Assembly: GCA_003168375.1 (NCBI GenBank)
Contig: PMSI01000002.1
Span: 124,001-188,000 of the forward strand
DNA length: 64,000 bases
Direction of reading: 5' to 3'
Origin: Vulcanimicrobiota bacterium
Lineage (GTDB): Bacteria > Vulcanimicrobiota > Vulcanimicrobiia > Vulcanimicrobiales > Vulcanimicrobiaceae
The number at the start of each line of letters is the position of its first letter. The first letter of the stretch is position 1. Position numbers and translations under genes: made by a program. The notes under the pieces were generated by a model, which worked only from the letters and a program-made list of their open reading frames with translations, was not told where the DNA came from and made no database searches. Positions 44,659-53,976 of this stretch are shown here, piece by piece.

Positions 44659-45811
44659 CGCTCGCGCCCTGTTGCTGCACCGCGTCGCAGCGCTGCCGTT
44701 CCGCCGCGATCGCGGTTCGCTCGCCGGTCGCGAGGTACGGCGCGAAGTCGGCCAGCCACGCCGGCGGCGGCTCGCTGCGGACGTCCCACGGCGCGAAGCT
44801 CCCCGCGCTGGAGCCGTCGGCCGCGGCGCGGTCGGGCGGAAGCACGGCGTAGTCACGCGCGACGTCCCAGTTCGTCGCCGGGTACGGCTTCGCGAGCGTG
44901 TCGGTCCCGCCGTCGGACGCGCGCGTCCCGCTGTACGTGAAGACGAACGCACCGCCGATGAACCACCCGCTCGGAAAGGTCAGCGAGCCGTCGGGATTGG
45001 TCGCGCTGTCGTTCCAGCGGACGAACGTGCTCCACGAGGGCTGCCACGACACGGCGCAGCCGGTGAGCGTCTTCGGTCCCGCGGTGTCGTGCCCGACGTC
45101 GCAGCGCTCGGGACACGTGTAGCGCAGCACCTCGGTGAACCCGTTCGGAAATACGCCCGGCACGAGATCGACGACGCGCGAAGCGTCGCCGGTATCGATG
45201 CGCAGCTCGACGACGGCGTTTCCGCCCTGCAGCGGGACGCCGCGCGCATCGAGCACGCCGAGCGCGACCGGCGGAGTCGCCGGCACACTCGTGGCGACGA
45301 ACGGCGAATCACTGCGATCGACGTAGGGATCGCGGTGCGCGGAGAGCGCGCTCGCAGCGGTCGTCGCGACCGCGAGCGGCGCGCGGATCCCGCCGAGCAC
45401 GACCGCACCGCCTTGCGAAGCGTCGCACGGCGCGAGCGGTGCGCGGGCCGCGAGCCGCACGAGCGCGTCGGGCGGGATCGCATCGCCCGGGCTGTGGTTC
45501 GGAAAGTTCCGATAGCTCCAGAACGCCGGCCCGGCCGCGTCGGCGGTGAAGAAATCGACCTGCACGCAGTCGTCGGGCGCCGCGCCGGCGCTCGGCGAGC
45601 CGGCCCAGATCGCCGTCGCGGTGCGGGCCTCGGCGCGCAGCTGCGCGCTGAGACGCTCGAGCGCTGCGTACCCGAGGTGCCGCGCGGTCAAGTGCCGAGA
45701 CTGGGCGGCGAGCTGGCGGACCGCTTCGAACGCGCCCAACGCCACGACGCCGAAGAGCGCCGTGGCGATCAGGACCTCGATCAGGGAGAATCCGGCTTCG
45801 GCAGCCCGCAC
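44636..45811 (-). CDS. large pseudopilin-like protein
   Basis: A 391-residue protein starting at GTG 45811, with prepilin motif RAAEAGFSLIEVLIATALFG (cleavage G/F, Glu+5) and then a long globular region of about 350 residues including FWSYRNFPNHSPGDAI and cysteine pairs (YTCPERCD). It is much bigger than most minor pilins, so it may be the tip adhesin-like component. First of three coupled genes. The gene is divergent from the transketolase gene across 90 bp. Confidence 0.8.
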   Translation of the reverse strand: MRAAEAGFSLIEVLIATALFGVVALGAFEAVRQLAAQSRHLTARHLGYAALERLSAQLRAEARTATAIWAGSPSAGAAPDDCVQVDFFTADAAGPAFWSYRNFPNHSPGDAIPPDALVRLAARAPLAPCDASQGGAVVLGGIRAPLAVATTAASALSAHRDPYVDRSDSPFVATSVPATPPVALGVLDARGVPLQGGNAVVELRIDTGDASRVVDLVPGVFPNGFTEVLRYTCPERCDVGHDTAGPKTLTGCAVSWQPSWSTFVRWNDSATNPDGSLTFPSGWFIGGAFVFTYSGTRASDGGTDTLAKPYPATNWDVARDYAVLPPDRAAADGSSAGSFAPWDVRSEPPPAWLADFAPYLATGERTAIAAERQRCDAVQQQGASGGFYANG

Positions 45812-45901
45812 ACCGGAGCAGGTGCCCGGCCCCGGCTGCGGTCATGCAAGCAAGGGCCTCCCTGTGAGGACTCCGGGAGCACGGGGGGATATTCGGCTGG
45901 T

Positions 45902-46759
45902 ATGGATTCTCTCTCGCCCGAAGCTCTGCGCGATCTGGAGCTGCACGCGAACGACGTGCGCGTCGGCATCATCCGTTCGCTCCTCGCCGCAGGCTCGGGG
46001 CACGCGGGCGGCTCGCTCGACATGGCCGACATCTTCACGGCGCTCTATTTCCACTTGATGCGGCACGATCCAACGAACCCGGAGCTGCCGGATCGCGACC
46101 GGCTGCTGCTCTCGTGCGGCCACATCGCGCCGGTTCGCTACGCGGCGATGGCGTGCGCCGGCTACTTCCCGGTCGAGGAGCTGCTCACGCTGCGCCACTT
46201 CGGGACGCGGCTTCAAGGCCACCCGGAGCGCGTGAGCCTGCCGGGGCTGGAGACGACCTCGGGGCCGCTCGGCGAAGGCCTCGCCCAGGGCACGGGGATG
46301 GCGCTGGGGGCGAAGATGGACGGCTCAGACTGGCGCGTCTACGTCGTGACCTCGGACGGCGAGCACCAGTGCGGGCTGCACTGGGAAGCGATGATGACCG
46401 CCGGCAAGTTCAAGCTGGACAACCTCACCTGCATCGTCGATCGCAACGTGATCCAGATCGACGGCAGCACCGAGGACGTGATGCCGCTCGAACCGTTCGC
46501 CGACAAATACCGCGCCTTCAACTGGGAAGTGTTCGAGTGCGACGGTCACGACATCGCCGCGTTCGTCGACGCCGTCGAGAAGGCAAAGCAGGTCAAAGGG
46601 AAGCCGCAGGTCGTCATCGCGCACACCGTGATGGGCAAGGGCGTGTCGTTCATGGAAGGCGACTACCTCTGGCACGGCAAGCCGCCGAAGAAGGATGAAG
46701 CCGAGCAGGCGCTGCGCGAGCTCAGCGAAGCGCGCGAGCTGATCGGGGCCGGACGCTGA
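45902..46759 (+). CDS. transketolase, N-terminal subunit
   Basis: A 285-residue protein covering the thiamine-diphosphate-binding (PP) half of transketolase. Signature parts are LLAAGSGHAGGSLDMADIFT, DRLLLSCGHIAPVRYAAM, GPLGEGLAQGTGMALGAKMD, and the metal/TPP motif SDGEHQCG. The final IAHTVMGKGVSFMEG is also conserved. Its TGA overlaps the next ATG by one base (TGATG), so the two subunits are translated together. The enzyme shuttles two-carbon units in the non-oxidative pentose phosphate pathway. Separate N and C subunits are known in some archaea and bacteria. Confidence 0.93.
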   Translation: MDSLSPEALRDLELHANDVRVGIIRSLLAAGSGHAGGSLDMADIFTALYFHLMRHDPTNPELPDRDRLLLSCGHIAPVRYAAMACAGYFPVEELLTLRHFGTRLQGHPERVSLPGLETTSGPLGEGLAQGTGMALGAKMDGSDWRVYVVTSDGEHQCGLHWEAMMTAGKFKLDNLTCIVDRNVIQIDGSTEDVMPLEPFADKYRAFNWEVFECDGHDIAAFVDAVEKAKQVKGKPQVVIAHTVMGKGVSFMEGDYLWHGKPPKKDEAEQALRELSEARELIGAGR

Positions 46760-47784
46760 TGGCGAGCGCGACAAGCGCCAACGCCGCGAGCGCGGCGATG
46801 CACCTCGTTGACTACGCGGACCCCGGCGCGATCAAGCAGGTGCCGACGCGCAACGGGTTCGGCGAAGGCCTGATCGAAGCCGGGCGGCGCGACGAGCACG
46901 TGATCGCGATCTGCGCCGACCTCTCCGAGTCGACGCGAATGGAAGGCTTCAAGAAGGCGTTCCCCACGCGCTACCTCGAGATCGGCGTCGCCGAGCAGAT
47001 GCTGGTCGCGATGGCGGCCGGCCTCGCCGCGACCGGCAAGGTGCCGTTCATCGCGAGCTACGCGATGTTCAATCCCGGCCGCTCGTGGGAGCAAGTCCGC
47101 ACCACGATGGCGCTCAACCAGACGAACGTCAAGATCGCCGGCGCGCACGCGGGCGTCTCCGTCGGCCCCGACGGCGCGACGCACCAAGCGGTCGAAGACG
47201 TTGCGATCATGCGGGTCATCCCGAAAATGACGGTCGTGGTGCCGTGCGATTCGGTGCAGACGAAGAGAGCGACGCTCGCCGTCGCCGCGCAGTGGGGTCC
47301 CGCGTACCTGCGCTTCGCGCGCGCCGAGTCGGCGGTCGTCACGACCGAGGAGACGCCGTTCGAGCTGGGCGTGGCGCAGACGTTCCGCGAAGGCGGCGAC
47401 GTCGCGATCGTCGCCTGCGGCATCCTCGTGTACAACGCCTTGATCGCCGCCGACGAGCTCGCCAAGGACGGCATCGAGTGCCGGGTCGTGAACAACCACA
47501 CGATCAAGCCGATGGACGAGCCGGCGATCGTCGCGGCGGCGCGCGACTGCGGCGCGGTGGTGACCGTCGAAGAGCACCAGGTCCAAGGCGGAATGGGCTC
47601 CCGCGTCGCCGAGATCCTCGCCGCGCAGCATCCCGCGCCGATCGAGTTCATCGGCGTGCACGACCGGTTCGGACAGTCCGGGACGCCGGCTGAGCTGACC
47701 GAAGAATACGGGATGGGCGTCGCGTCGATCCGCGCCGCGGTCTTGCGCGCGCTGGGCCGCAAGCGCGCGCGCAACGGCCGCTAG
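46759..47784 (+). CDS. transketolase, C-terminal subunit
   Basis: A 341-residue protein with the pyrimidine-binding and C-terminal domains. Key sequences are RYLEIGVAEQMLVAMAAGLA (conserved Glu that activates ThDP), GAHAGVSVGPDGATHQAVED (with the conserved His) and the nucleotide-binding-like end GGMGSRVAEILA. ATG 46759 is one base into the preceding stop. The extra N-terminal 35 residues are Ala/Ser-rich and may be dispensable. Works as a heterotetramer with the previous gene product. Confidence 0.93.
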   Translation: MASATSANAASAAMHLVDYADPGAIKQVPTRNGFGEGLIEAGRRDEHVIAICADLSESTRMEGFKKAFPTRYLEIGVAEQMLVAMAAGLAATGKVPFIASYAMFNPGRSWEQVRTTMALNQTNVKIAGAHAGVSVGPDGATHQAVEDVAIMRVIPKMTVVVPCDSVQTKRATLAVAAQWGPAYLRFARAESAVVTTEETPFELGVAQTFREGGDVAIVACGILVYNALIAADELAKDGIECRVVNNHTIKPMDEPAIVAAARDCGAVVTVEEHQVQGGMGSRVAEILAAQHPAPIEFIGVHDRFGQSGTPAELTEEYGMGVASIRAAVLRALGRKRARNGR

Positions 47785-47819
47785 GTCTCACCGTTTTGAC
47801 TTCCGAAAGCCGTCCGGTC

Positions 47820-49172
47820 ATGCCCAACGCGTTCGACACGTCGATCTTCAAGAGCTACGACGTCCGCGGGATCGTCGGAACCCAGCTCACGCCGGAGGTC
47901 GCCTACCTGATCGGCCGCGCGTTCGTGCAGGCACTCGGTCGCACCAACATCTGCATCGGGCGCGACATGCGCCCGTCCGGAACCGACCTGCTCGAAGCGC
48001 TCACCCGCGGCGCGACGGACGCGGGCGCCGACGTGACGCACATCGGGATGATCTCGACCGACGCGCTCTATTTCGCGGTCGGCCACTACGGGTTCGACGG
48101 CGGCATGATGATCACGGCCTCGCACAACCCGGCGCAGTACAACGGCCTCAAGTTCTGCCGCGAGGAAGCTCAGGCGATCTCCCTCGACACCGGGCTCGGC
48201 GCGGTTCGCGACCTAGCCCTCTCGGGCAACTTCACCGAGTCGGCGCGCAAAGGCAGCGTCGGCTCGCGCGAGGTCCTCGACGACTTCGGCAGGCACTGCG
48301 TCTCGTTCGTGCGCGACCCGGCGAAGATCAAGCCGTACAAGATCGCGATCGACGCCGGCAACGGGATGGCCGGGCTCACCGTCCCGTACGTCTTCAAGTA
48401 CCTCCCGCAGGTCGAAGTGATCCCGCTCTTCTTCGAGCTCGACGGAACGTTTCCGAACCATCCGGCCTCGCCGATCGAGGACGAGAACAAGCTCGACCTG
48501 CGCAAAGCCGTGCTCGAGGGCGGGTGCGACCTCGGCGCGGCGTTCGACGGCGACGCCGACCGCATGTTCCTGGTCGACGAGAAGGGCGGCTTCCCGGACG
48601 GCAGCATCGTCACCGCGGCGGTCGGCGTCGCCACCCTCAAGAAGTATCCGGGCTCGAAGATCCTCTACAACCTGATCTGTTCGCGCAGCGTCCCCGAAGC
48701 GGTTTTGAAGCACGGCGGGATCCCAGTCCGCTCGCAGGTGGGACACTCGCTGATCAAGCCGCAGATGCGCGCAGAGAACATTCCGTTCGGCGGCGAGCAC
48801 AGCGGCCATTTCTATTTTCGCGAAAACTGGTTCGCCGACTCCGGGATGATCGCGCTGCTGCAGTGTCTCGACCTCTTCAGCGAGATCGACGGGTCGATCA
48901 CCGAGGCGATCGCACCGTACAACACGCGCTTTCGCTCCGGCGAGATCAACTTGCCGGTCGCCGACGCCGACCGGGAGATGCGCGCGCTCGAGGAACATTT
49001 CGCGGACGCGAAGATCGACCATCTCGACGGCATCACGGTCGAGTATCCCGCCTGGTGGCTCAACGTGCGGAAATCGAACACCGAGCCGGTGCTCCGGCTC
49101 AACGTCGAAGGCGACACGCGCCCCCTGATGGAGCAGCACCGCGACGAGGCCCTCGCCGTCATTCGCGGCTAG
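47820..49172 (+). CDS. manB: phosphomannomutase/phosphoglucomutase
   Basis: A 450-residue alpha-D-phosphohexomutase. Active-site loops are the phosphoserine loop TASHNPAQYNG, the metal-binding DGDADRMF, the sugar-binding GGEHSGHFYF and the phosphate-binding RKSNTEPVLRLNVE, all complete. Such enzymes convert mannose-6-P to mannose-1-P or glucose-6-P to glucose-1-P for exopolysaccharide or glycoconjugate synthesis. ATG 47820 is preferred; a TTG at 47796 is possible. It continues the sugar-phosphate theme of the transketolase and nagA neighbours. Confidence 0.93.
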   Translation: MPNAFDTSIFKSYDVRGIVGTQLTPEVAYLIGRAFVQALGRTNICIGRDMRPSGTDLLEALTRGATDAGADVTHIGMISTDALYFAVGHYGFDGGMMITASHNPAQYNGLKFCREEAQAISLDTGLGAVRDLALSGNFTESARKGSVGSREVLDDFGRHCVSFVRDPAKIKPYKIAIDAGNGMAGLTVPYVFKYLPQVEVIPLFFELDGTFPNHPASPIEDENKLDLRKAVLEGGCDLGAAFDGDADRMFLVDEKGGFPDGSIVTAAVGVATLKKYPGSKILYNLICSRSVPEAVLKHGGIPVRSQVGHSLIKPQMRAENIPFGGEHSGHFYFRENWFADSGMIALLQCLDLFSEIDGSITEAIAPYNTRFRSGEINLPVADADREMRALEEHFADAKIDHLDGITVEYPAWWLNVRKSNTEPVLRLNVEGDTRPLMEQHRDEALAVIRG

Positions 49173-49183
49173 GGCTCGTTCCC

Positions 49184-52021
49184 GTGTACGATCCGCTCGA
49201 GAGGTACCGCGGCGCCCGTGACGACATCGCGGCGCTGCTCGACGAGTTGCGCGAGCTGGTCGGCACCGAAGCCGAACGCTGGCACGATTCGGGCGAGGAC
49301 GCACAGGCGCTCGCGCGGACCGTCGCCCGCCTGCGCGACGGGCGCTTCGTGCTGGCCGTCGTCGGCGAATTTTCGAGCGGGAAATCCTTCCTGCTCAACG
49401 CGCTGCTCGAAAAGGTCGGGTTCGAGGATCGGACCGGCGGAAAGCGCATCGCCGGCCTGCTCGCGACCGACATCAATCCTTCGACCGCGACGATCACCGA
49501 GCTGTCCTACGCTGCGGACGAGTCGGCGACGGCGGTGTTCGCGAGCGGGCGCGAGGAACGCGTGCCCCTCGGGCGCCTGGCACGGTTCGTCGCGGTCGGT
49601 GAAGAGGGCAAGCTGCACGACGCGACCGACGCGGACGATTCTGATGCGCCGGTGCTCGTGCGCGTCGCCGTCGACTCCGCGTTCTTGAAAGGGGGTTTCG
49701 TCGTCGCCGACACGCCGGGGCTCGCCTCGATCAACCCGGCGCACCGGCGCGCGACGCTCTCGTATCTCCCGGGCGCGGATGCGGTGCTGTACCTGATCGA
49801 CACGCAGCAGCCGTTCACCGAGGGCGACGCATCGTTTCTCGGGATCGTCCGCCGCTACATCGAGTCGGTGTTCATCGTCCAAACGAAGATCGATCTGTGG
49901 CGCATGCGCGATCCGTCCGGACACGGCGAGGCTTGGCAGGCGGCGGCGCAGCGCATCCTCGCGCAAACCGCGAAGCACGCGCCGGGGACGCCGGTCTTTC
50001 CGCTCTCCGCCCGCGAGTACGCCGAAGGCCTGCTGACACAGGACGACGCGCTCATCGCGCAAAGCCGCTTCGGTGAATTCCGCGGCGCGCTCGACGCCTC
50101 ACTGGTCGCGACGACGGGCCGCTCGCGTCTGCGCCGTGCCGCCGGCGAAGCGCGGCGCGTCGCGACGCGCGCAGCCGACGCGCTCGCATTCGATGCCCAA
50201 GCGCTTGAAACGCCGCCGGCGATGCTGCGCGGCAAGCGGGACGCCGTCGCACCGGCGCTCGACGCGTTCGCCGCGGCCGCAGCCGCCGCCGCGTCCCGCC
50301 TGGGTGAGGCCGGCACAAACCTCGCGGCGACGACGCGCGCGCGCGGCGAAGCGGCGCGCACGACGCTCGCGCGCACGCTGACGCGCGCGTTCGATACCGC
50401 CGACGTCGCGCGGCTCCGCGACCGCGCCAAGCTGCACATCCTGGTCGACGACGTCCTCGCGACGGTGATCGGCCGCTTTGCGATGGATGCCGCCGAGCTG
50501 GTCGCAAAGCGGGTGCGCGACGAGGCGCAGGCCGCATCGGCGTCGATCGTCGCGGCGGCACACGGCGCCGACCCCGACGGCGTGCTCGCGCCGCTGCTCG
50601 ACGCGATCGCCGCGGAGCGCCTGCCGGTCACCGAGGACGCAGCGCTAGCGTTCGGGGGCGATGCCTCGAGCGGTGCGTGGAGCACCGATCTCGAGACCGG
50701 CTTGCGCAGCTCGATCGTGCTGGGCGCGCTCGGCGGTCCCGCGGTCGGGCTGGTCGACGCGATCGCGCGCCGTTTCGCCGCGGTACCGCCCGGCGCGTAC
50801 ATGAAACGCGAGCTGCTCGCCGATCTCGACGCCGGAATCTACCCCGCCTTCGACGCCGAGCTGGCGTCGTACGTCGACGGGATCGCCGCACGCGTCGAGA
50901 CGATCGCGCGGGGGCTCGGCACGCGCGTCGCGGCGCTCGCCCCACGCGTGCGCGCGGAGGCGCTCGGGCCGCTCGACCGCGCGCTCGCCGCGAACCTCGC
51001 CGACGCCGACCGGACCGCCTTTGCGCGCGTCGCGCACGAGCACGCCGAGAGCGTGCGTGCGATCGCGACGCGGATCGAGACCCGCGCCGAGGCGTTTGCA
51101 CGCGAAAGCCGTGCCGAGCGCGCCGAGCTGGCCGATCCGGCGGTGCCGCTCGATCCGCATGCCGGGCGCGAGCGCGTCGCTCCGGCCCGGAGCGCGCGTT
51201 TCGACCCGCTGACGTACGAGCACGGGCTACGTCCCGAACGGTGGCGCGTCCCGGTGGTCGGCGCGTTCAAGCGCGGCAAGTCGAGCCTCATCAACGCGAT
51301 CGCCGGCTCGCGCGTGCTGACCGACGAAGGCGCGGACCTCGACATGCACTTTCCGGTGCACGTGCGGTACGGGCCGGAGCGCCGCGCGTACGCGCTCGGC
51401 GACGATGCGGGCTGGAATGCGATCCCGTTCGATGACGCACGCGATGCGGCGGCGCGCACGCCGGTGCTGATCGAGACGCCGTGGACGCTCCCGCGCGAGC
51501 TCGTGCTGGTGCACACGCCGGCGTTCGATTCGGGGACGCCGCTGGCGAACGAGATCGTGCTGGCCGCGGCGTCGGCCGGGAGCGAGATCCTGGCACTCTT
51601 CTCGCGCCAGCTCTCGGACCGCGAGCTCGAGCTCTACGGTCGCATCGCCGAGAATGGCAAGCCGCTGACGTTCGTACACACGATGGCGGATCACGAAGAC
51701 TCCGCCGAGCGCCGCAACGTGGTGATGCTCGCGGAGCGCTACCTGCGCGAGCGGGCGATCGTTCCTCAACGCATTTTCACGACGTCGACCCTGGAGTATC
51801 GAGAAGCGGTCGAGGCGGGGCGTGCGCCCGCCGGCTGGAACGAGCTGATCGCGCTGCGCTCGACGCTCGAGGCCCATGCCGAAGAGCACATGGCGCGCCT
51901 CGCGCGCACCGAGTTCGACCGCGGCGAAGCGGCGCGCCTGGCGAAAGCCGTTCCGCAATCCTCAGACCCGTCTGGGAACGAGCGTGGCTCGTTCCTGCGC
52001 CGTCTTTTCGGAGGGCGCTGA
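49184..52021 (+). CDS. tandem dynamin-like GTPase (two GTPase heads)
   Basis: A 945-residue protein from GTG 49184. Head 1 has G1 GEFSSGKS at 61-68, switch I near NPSTATITE, G3 DTPG near 176, and a G4-like QTKIDLW. A long Ala-rich helical stalk follows (roughly 330-670). Head 2 has G1 GAFKRGKSS near 693, but its G3 is HTPAFDSG (the usual Asp is His) and no clear N/TKxD is visible (VHTMADHED), so it may bind nucleotide weakly. The duplicated layout resembles fused bacterial dynamin-like proteins such as Bacillus DynA, which remodel membranes. It sits between manB and nagA. Confidence 0.82.
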   Translation: MYDPLERYRGARDDIAALLDELRELVGTEAERWHDSGEDAQALARTVARLRDGRFVLAVVGEFSSGKSFLLNALLEKVGFEDRTGGKRIAGLLATDINPSTATITELSYAADESATAVFASGREERVPLGRLARFVAVGEEGKLHDATDADDSDAPVLVRVAVDSAFLKGGFVVADTPGLASINPAHRRATLSYLPGADAVLYLIDTQQPFTEGDASFLGIVRRYIESVFIVQTKIDLWRMRDPSGHGEAWQAAAQRILAQTAKHAPGTPVFPLSAREYAEGLLTQDDALIAQSRFGEFRGALDASLVATTGRSRLRRAAGEARRVATRAADALAFDAQALETPPAMLRGKRDAVAPALDAFAAAAAAAASRLGEAGTNLAATTRARGEAARTTLARTLTRAFDTADVARLRDRAKLHILVDDVLATVIGRFAMDAAELVAKRVRDEAQAASASIVAAAHGADPDGVLAPLLDAIAAERLPVTEDAALAFGGDASSGAWSTDLETGLRSSIVLGALGGPAVGLVDAIARRFAAVPPGAYMKRELLADLDAGIYPAFDAELASYVDGIAARVETIARGLGTRVAALAPRVRAEALGPLDRALAANLADADRTAFARVAHEHAESVRAIATRIETRAEAFARESRAERAELADPAVPLDPHAGRERVAPARSARFDPLTYEHGLRPERWRVPVVGAFKRGKSSLINAIAGSRVLTDEGADLDMHFPVHVRYGPERRAYALGDDAGWNAIPFDDARDAAARTPVLIETPWTLPRELVLVHTPAFDSGTPLANEIVLAAASAGSEILALFSRQLSDRELELYGRIAENGKPLTFVHTMADHEDSAERRNVVMLAERYLRERAIVPQRIFTTSTLEYREAVEAGRAPAGWNELIALRSTLEAHAEEHMARLARTEFDRGEAARLAKAVPQSSDPSGNERGSFLRRLFGGR

Positions 52022-52048
52022 GCCCCCGGACCCCGAATCGGACCGAAC

Positions 52049-53218
52049 GTGTCCGACACCTACATCCTCGGCCCCGCGCGCCTTGCGCTCGGCGACGGCA
52101 CGTTGACCCACGGTAGGGTCGCCGTCGACCGAGGCCGCATCGCACGGATCCTTCCTGAGGACGGCCCTAGCGATTTGCGTCCGCCCGACGGCGCGATCGT
52201 CGCTCCGGGCCTGATCGACGTTCACACCAACGGTGCCGACGAGTTTCTGTTCAACCGCGATCAAGGCAACGCGGTCGAAGTCGCATCGCGCGCGTACGCT
52301 CGTCAGGGCGCGACCGGCTACCTCGCCGGAATCATGACCGCGCCGTGGGAGTCGATGATGCATGCGGCCGCCGAAGTGTCGGAAGCCGCGAACCAACTCG
52401 TCGAAGCCGGCGATCCGATCGGCGCGCGATGCCTCGGAATCCACTTCGAAGGCCCGTTCCTCAACCCGAAGTTCCGGCGCGTCCATCGCGGCGAGTGGAT
52501 CCTGCAAGCGACGATGGACCGCGCGCAAGAGATGATCGAAGCGTGCCGCGGCGCGCTCGTGATGGCGACGATGGCACCCGAGGCCGACGGCGTCGACGAG
52601 GTCGCGCGCTTCTTCTTCGACCAGGGGATCGTGTGCTCGGCCGGACACACCGCCGCGCACTACCGCGAAGGGATGCTCGCGATCGGCCTCGGCTTTCGCA
52701 CGCTCACGCACGCGTTCAACGCGATGCCGCCGCTCGACCACCGCGACCCGTCGATCTTGGCGGCGTTCATCCAGGAAACGCGCACGACGGTGCAGCTGAT
52801 CTGCGACGGCTACCACGTCGCGCCGGCGATGGTCGATCTGCTCTATCGCACGATGCATGATCGGCTCGTGCTCGCCACCGACAACATGCCGCCGGCCGGC
52901 AGCGGGTACCGGATCGAGGGCGGCGTCGTCCGCGCCGAAGACGGAACGATCGCCGGCAGCGCGCTCTTGATGGATCAAGCGGTGCGCAACCTGATGTCGT
53001 ACGCCGACATCCCGTTCGAAACGGCGATCGTCAACGCGACGCGCAGCCCCGCGCGGCTGCTGAACCTCGACCATGAGCTGGGGACGGTGGAGGCCGGCAA
53101 GCGCGCCGACCTGTCGGTGTGGAGCGATGAGTACCAGGTGCTCTCGACGATCGTCGGCGGCGTCCCGGTTTTCGGCGCCGCGCACCTGTACCGCCCATCG
53201 CGAACGGCGAGCGCTTAG
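52049..53218 (+). CDS. nagA: N-acetylglucosamine-6-phosphate deacetylase
   Basis: A 389-residue amidohydrolase that removes acetate from GlcNAc-6-P in cell-wall amino-sugar recycling. Metal and catalytic motifs are APGLIDVHTNG, LGIHFEGPFLNP (metal Glu), SAGHTAAHY, THAFNAMPPL and the catalytic Asp in LATDNMPPAGSG. The end VEAGKRADLSVW is the usual amidohydrolase C-terminus. GTG 52049 starts 28 bp after the dynamin stop. All key residues are present. Confidence 0.94.
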   Translation: MSDTYILGPARLALGDGTLTHGRVAVDRGRIARILPEDGPSDLRPPDGAIVAPGLIDVHTNGADEFLFNRDQGNAVEVASRAYARQGATGYLAGIMTAPWESMMHAAAEVSEAANQLVEAGDPIGARCLGIHFEGPFLNPKFRRVHRGEWILQATMDRAQEMIEACRGALVMATMAPEADGVDEVARFFFDQGIVCSAGHTAAHYREGMLAIGLGFRTLTHAFNAMPPLDHRDPSILAAFIQETRTTVQLICDGYHVAPAMVDLLYRTMHDRLVLATDNMPPAGSGYRIEGGVVRAEDGTIAGSALLMDQAVRNLMSYADIPFETAIVNATRSPARLLNLDHELGTVEAGKRADLSVWSDEYQVLSTIVGGVPVFGAAHLYRPSRTASA

Positions 53219-53220
53219 TC

Positions 53221-53976
53221 ATGACGTCATTGGGGGTCTCGGTCGAGGACCGCGCCGGGGTTCGGCGCGTCGTGCTGGACCGGGCGGAGAAGAAAAACGC
53301 GCTGACCGTCGCAATGTACGCGGTCTTGGCCGACGCGATCGCGTCGGCCGCGGCTGACGACGTGGGCGCATTGCTCATCGAGGCGCGCGGCGACACCTTC
53401 ACGGCGGGGAACGACCTCCGCGACTTCCTCGACCAGCCGCCGCACGGCGAGGACGCGCCGGTCTCCCGGTTTCTGACCGGGCTCGTCACGACCGACGTGC
53501 CGATCGTCGCGGCGGTGCGCGGCGCGGCGGTCGGGATCGGCACGACGATGCTGCTGCACTGCGACGTCGTCTTCGCCTCCCCGACCGCGAAGTTCAAGGT
53601 CCCGTTCGTCGACCTCGGCCTGGTGCCGGAGGCAGGGAGCAGCGTGCTGTTGGCGCGGCGCATCGGGCGCGCACGCGCCGGCGCGGCGCTGTACCTCGGC
53701 GAGACGATCGGCGCCGACCAAGCCTACGCCGACGGTCTGGTGACGAAGCTCGTCGCGGACGACCTCCTCGATGCCGAGGCAGAAGCGGCGGCGCGCGCGA
53801 TCGCCGCAAAGCCGCGGCAAGCAGTGCGCGAGACGAAGCGGCTGGTGAACCACGACCGCGATGCGATCCTCGCCGCGATGGCCCGCGAGGGGAGCGCGTT
53901 TCGCGCCCGGCTCGCTTCCGACGAGGCGCGCGCCGCGATGGCGGCGTTCTTCGAGCGCGGAGCACGCGGCCGGTGA
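53221..53976 (+). CDS. enoyl-CoA hydratase/isomerase family protein
   Basis: A 251-residue crotonase-fold protein. Oxyanion-hole segments are EARGDTFTAGNDLRDFLD and AAVRGAAVGIGTTMLLHCDVVFAS; PFVDLGLVPEAGSSVLLARR matches the catalytic region, where the Glu of LVPEAGS is kept but the first hydratase Glu is less clear, so isomerase or other crotonase activity is possible. ATG 53221 is 2 bp after the nagA stop. Coupled by GTGA overlap with the SDR, pointing to acyl-CoA metabolism. Confidence 0.88.
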   Translation: MTSLGVSVEDRAGVRRVVLDRAEKKNALTVAMYAVLADAIASAAADDVGALLIEARGDTFTAGNDLRDFLDQPPHGEDAPVSRFLTGLVTTDVPIVAAVRGAAVGIGTTMLLHCDVVFASPTAKFKVPFVDLGLVPEAGSSVLLARRIGRARAGAALYLGETIGADQAYADGLVTKLVADDLLDAEAEAAARAIAAKPRQAVRETKRLVNHDRDAILAAMAREGSAFRARLASDEARAAMAAFFERGARGR

